Shown here piece by piece: positions 46,608-48,349 of a DNA stretch of 48,349 nt. Under the pieces are notes generated by a model that saw only the letters and a program-made list of their open reading frames with translations, searched no databases and was not told the DNA's origin. Position 1 is the first letter of the stretch. The number at the start of each line of letters is the position of its first letter. Location: positions 1 through 48,349 of the forward strand of contig CAYGWD010000005.1 of NCBI GenBank assembly GCA_964353745.1, written 5' to 3'. Both the position numbers and the translations under genes were made by a program. Source of the stretch: CS1-C013 sp964353745 (GTDB taxonomy: Archaea; Aenigmatarchaeota; Aenigmatarchaeia; Aenigmatarchaeales; Aenigmatarchaeaceae).

Positions 46608-46803
46608 TATGAGGAATGACATGTTTAGTAGAGAGCCTAGTAAATTTGCTGTTTGTGAAATAGCTATGCATGACAAAGAAATTTGTGGAAGAGTTGGATA
46701 TTCTCTACGATCGTGCATGTCATTATATGAGGCAGATCCAAATTTTAGAGATGAATGTATGAAACGGTATAATTGGGCAGAAGGCTTTAAAAGAGGTGAT
46801 TGA
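46597..46803 (+). CDS. Small Cys-containing unknown protein
   Basis: A ~68-residue protein, MSTDMRNDMFSREPSKFAVC onward, with YSLRSCMSLYEADPNFRDEC and a C-terminal KRYNWAEGFKRGD. Four cysteines. GGAGGGA lies eight bases before the GTGATG start region (GTG 46594 or ATG 46597), inside the end of the previous gene (11-base overlap). It starts a chain of small coupled genes; function unknown. Confidence 0.55.
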   Translation: MSTDMRNDMFSREPSKFAVCEIAMHDKEICGRVGYSLRSCMSLYEADPNFRDECMKRYNWAEGFKRGD

Positions 46804-46830
46804 TTCTTAAATACAAATAAAGGGAGTTCC

Positions 46831-47136
46831 ATGTCCGATTTAATGCCAAAAATAAATAGCGTTAGAGAGGACATATCTGGTTTCATGAGCCTAGAAAAAA
46901 TTCCTTCTTTGTTTTTTGAGGGAACTTTGCAACTAAAACTTTACAGAACGTTGAAAACAGACTATCCCAGGTTTCACAACGCTTATTCCTTGCAAGTTAA
47001 GACTGGACACGATAGAAAAGTAATAATACCTATACTTGAGAACTGGTCAAGGTTCAAACTTTTAGAAGTAATAGAAAATGTTAGGAAATGCAGGGAATGG
47101 AGACTTAACAATGGGAAAAATTCTCAGATAGAATAA
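46831..47136 (+). CDS. Small unknown protein
   Basis: A 101-residue soluble protein: MPKINSVREDISGFMSLEKI near the start, KLYRTLKTDYPRFHNAYSLQ, RKVIIPILENWSRFKLLEVI and a basic C-terminus. No family recognised. AAAGGGAG is the likely Shine-Dalgarno site. Same strand and short gap to the previous gene, so likely the same transcript. Confidence 0.55.
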   Translation: MSDLMPKINSVREDISGFMSLEKIPSLFFEGTLQLKLYRTLKTDYPRFHNAYSLQVKTGHDRKVIIPILENWSRFKLLEVIENVRKCREWRLNNGKNSQIE

Positions 47137-47259
47137 AACATCTTTTTTCTAGTTTTTTATCTAAGCTTTAATCTCCTTTCTAATTTTTAGAAATCTTTCT
47201 AGTTTTTTTGACCAAAAATATTGTCCTCTTTTTCTATTATGTTCTTTGAGGTGATAAAA

Positions 47260-47460
47260 ATGACATGCCAAGAAAAATTAGGTGGAATTTTTAAATGGCC
47301 AACTCTGAATGAAGTAAGAGAAAAAATCAGAGGAAAGTTTGGTTATTCAACAAGAGAGGAAAAGCCAGAAGTTTCAGTCGAGTATGTTCCAAATCCTTTA
47401 AGAGATCCTACACTTCCATCTTACATACCACCAAGATTCTTTCCTTTTTTTCGTTTTTAA
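47260..47460 (+). CDS. Small unknown protein with Pro/aromatic tail
   Basis: A 66-residue protein starting MTCQEKLGGIFKWPTLNEVR and ending PSYIPPRFFPFFRF. GAGGTGAT just before the ATG at 47260 decides this start; the frame from 47221 would begin inside the leader. No family recognised. Its short Pro/Phe-rich tail could be a binding peptide. Confidence 0.55.
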   Translation: MTCQEKLGGIFKWPTLNEVREKIRGKFGYSTREEKPEVSVEYVPNPLRDPTLPSYIPPRFFPFFRF

Positions 47461-47484
47461 GTTAAAAATTAAGGAGGAGATAAA

Positions 47485-47757
47485 ATGTTTAGAAAAAAAG
47501 GTGCGGTCTCGATAGACAAAATAATTGGAAAGATGAGAGGGATCAGCTACAAACTGGGAATGTCAAGAGCCAAACCTATGGAAGTTAAGGAATTAGAAAA
47601 AGAGCTTGGGACTGAAATAGGAGCTTCTTCTGGAGTTGTGGATGCTCCCAAAGGCTACGAGTTTCCTCATCAGCAAGAAAAGATTCAAGAAGACTTAAGG
47701 GAAATACAGCGAAGAAAAGATGATGCAATATCAAAATATAGAAGGCTACAACTTTAA
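47485..47757 (+). CDS. Small helical unknown protein
   Basis: A 90-residue basic protein: SIDKIIGKMRGISYKLGMSR, PMEVKELEKELGTEIGASSG and a C-terminal helix (KIQEDLREIQRRKDDAISKY). AAGGAGGAGATAAA gives a very strong Shine-Dalgarno site. No family recognised. Last gene of the rightward small-gene run. Confidence 0.6.
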   Translation: MFRKKGAVSIDKIIGKMRGISYKLGMSRAKPMEVKELEKELGTEIGASSGVVDAPKGYEFPHQQEKIQEDLREIQRRKDDAISKYRRLQL

Positions 47758-47813
47758 TTGGGAGAATTTCACTCCCTTTGAATTCTTTAAAAAAAATTAA
47801 TAGAGTTGAAAAA

Positions 47814-48101
47814 CTAAGAGACTAGAATGGTCTGCAAAGCCTCGTTGTGATAGTCTTTAGAGGCGTCTTCACCGCTTTTTAATCTTTCTTTCCTGAGCAA
47901 ATCCATTACATATAGCGGATTTTGAAAACAGATTATATCAGTGCACTTTTCGCAACAGCCTTCAGACCATCTATAAATTTCTGGGTTCGATTTATCTCCG
48001 CTTCTACCATAAGCTCTACAAGCTTCGATATTTGAGCAATTTGGACAACATTCATCATCTTTTTTTAACTTCTCTATTAAAAATTTATCCTTTTCTGGCA
48101 T
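47814..48101 (-). CDS. Cys-rich metal-binding protein, unknown
   Basis: A 95-residue protein with two Cys clusters: CCPNCSNIEACRAYG and GCCEKCTDIICFQNP. It could bind two zinc ions or an Fe-S cluster. The N-terminus is lysine-rich. GGTGATAAA before the ATG at 48101 favours this start over 48137. No family recognised with confidence. Confidence 0.6.
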   Translation of the reverse strand: MPEKDKFLIEKLKKDDECCPNCSNIEACRAYGRSGDKSNPEIYRWSEGCCEKCTDIICFQNPLYVMDLLRKERLKSGEDASKDYHNEALQTILVS

Positions 48102-48188
48102 TTTATCACCTTTTAAAATTTTAGGAAAAGAGGACATTATTTCAAATCAAAACACTGAGAAAAAGTACCAGGTTTGAGAATGCTTTTC

Positions 48189-48349
48189 TTATTCACACTT
48201 GGTGACATTCCTATATTTCGTAACTTCTCTGTATTTTGTCATTTCTGTTGTCTGGTTAGCCCCTCTCAACTCGTAAATCAATAATCTGCCTGTAGCAGGA
48301 TCATTGGTGTTGGTTCCTTGAGCACTCCTATCAAAGACGAAATAATATT
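48189..48349 (-). CDS. C-terminal part of a surface-type protein (cut by window edge)
   Basis: An open frame of 53 codons entering from the right edge and ending in TAA at 48189: YYFVFDRSAQGTNTNDPATG, then LIYELRGANQTTEMTKYREV, then TKYRNVTKCE. Its last residues strongly resemble the tail of the cargo surface protein at 11429 (VTQYRTVTKCD), with the same Thr/Tyr/Arg style and a penultimate Cys. The start lies outside the window. Confidence 0.6.
   Translation of the reverse strand, partial: YYFVFDRSAQGTNTNDPATGRLLIYELRGANQTTEMTKYREVTKYRNVTKCE

Noticed and set aside
1..48349. CRISPR array, rRNA genes
   Set aside because: No regularly spaced repeats of CRISPR type and no rRNA-like sequence were seen, although a CARF-like regulator is present.

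Overview
The window is archaeal. The genes sit behind TATA boxes of the TTTAAAT/TTTATAAAT kind about 25-30 bases before leaderless starts, or behind GGTGAT-type Shine-Dalgarno sites inside operons. The tRNA genes carry introns, and the proteins include an archaeal single-cluster ferredoxin, IorA/IorB, an M42 peptidase and archaeal-type nicotinate phosphoribosyltransferase. Low GC, short intergenic gaps and many small orphan membrane or surface proteins suggest a DPANN-type archaeon (Woesearchaeota/Pacearchaeota-like). That placement is inference; no rRNA is present to settle it.

Layout. 1-5050: chromosomal redox and sulfur genes (ferredoxin, DUF1858 disulfide protein, ADP-ribosylglycohydrolase, glutaredoxin, membrane-anchored thioredoxin-fold protein, SufS, two membrane proteins). 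About 5.1-20.2 kb: an AT-rich integrated mobile element or two abutting elements. Its left part is a leftward module (tyrosine recombinase, 43-aa ORF, Sm-like protein, 703-aa P-loop helicase) with AbrB and winged-helix regulators. Its middle is a rightward cargo of small membrane proteins, a staphylococcal-nuclease lipoprotein and a PD-(D/E)XK nuclease, most behind copies of one promoter cassette; one cargo gene has an in-frame TAG. Its right part is a restriction-modification locus (endonuclease, adenine methyltransferase, winged-helix protein, HExxH zincin) and a second tyrosine recombinase with its own coupled tiny ORF.

20.2-29.0 kb: thioredoxin, DsbA-like protein, and a concentrated NAD locus. 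nadD, pncB, pncA, nadE and two NAD kinases (one fused to a winged helix) complete nicotinamide to NADP. A translationally coupled radical SAM / PLP aminotransferase / radical SAM operon reads directly into nadD and is divergent from pncB; its product is unknown and it is the best candidate for an undescribed pathway. 29.1-34.3 kb: HIT protein, aminotransferase, nucleotidyltransferase and IorAB (aromatic amino acid oxidation to ferredoxin). 34.3-37.2 kb: three secreted or anchored surface proteins, one with dockerin-like calcium loops. 37.2-39.2 kb: superoxide reductase, half-size rubrerythrin-like protein, desulforedoxin, M42 peptidase.

40.5-45.5 kb is a tRNA hotspot with tRNA-Leu, tRNA-Gly(GCC) and tRNA-Ser(CGA), all with introns. 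The 3' end of tRNA-Leu, and that of a broken second tRNA-Ser, are each repeated about 0.7-0.8 kb downstream with exactly one gene in between, as if single-gene cassettes without integrase had integrated at tRNA 3' ends. The 5' part of the broken tRNA-Ser lies 1 kb away, beyond an HTH-nuclease-like gene. 45.5-48.3 kb holds a CARF/HFX_2341-like regulator and a run of small orphan genes, ending in a cut-off gene whose C-terminal tail resembles a cargo protein of the mobile element.
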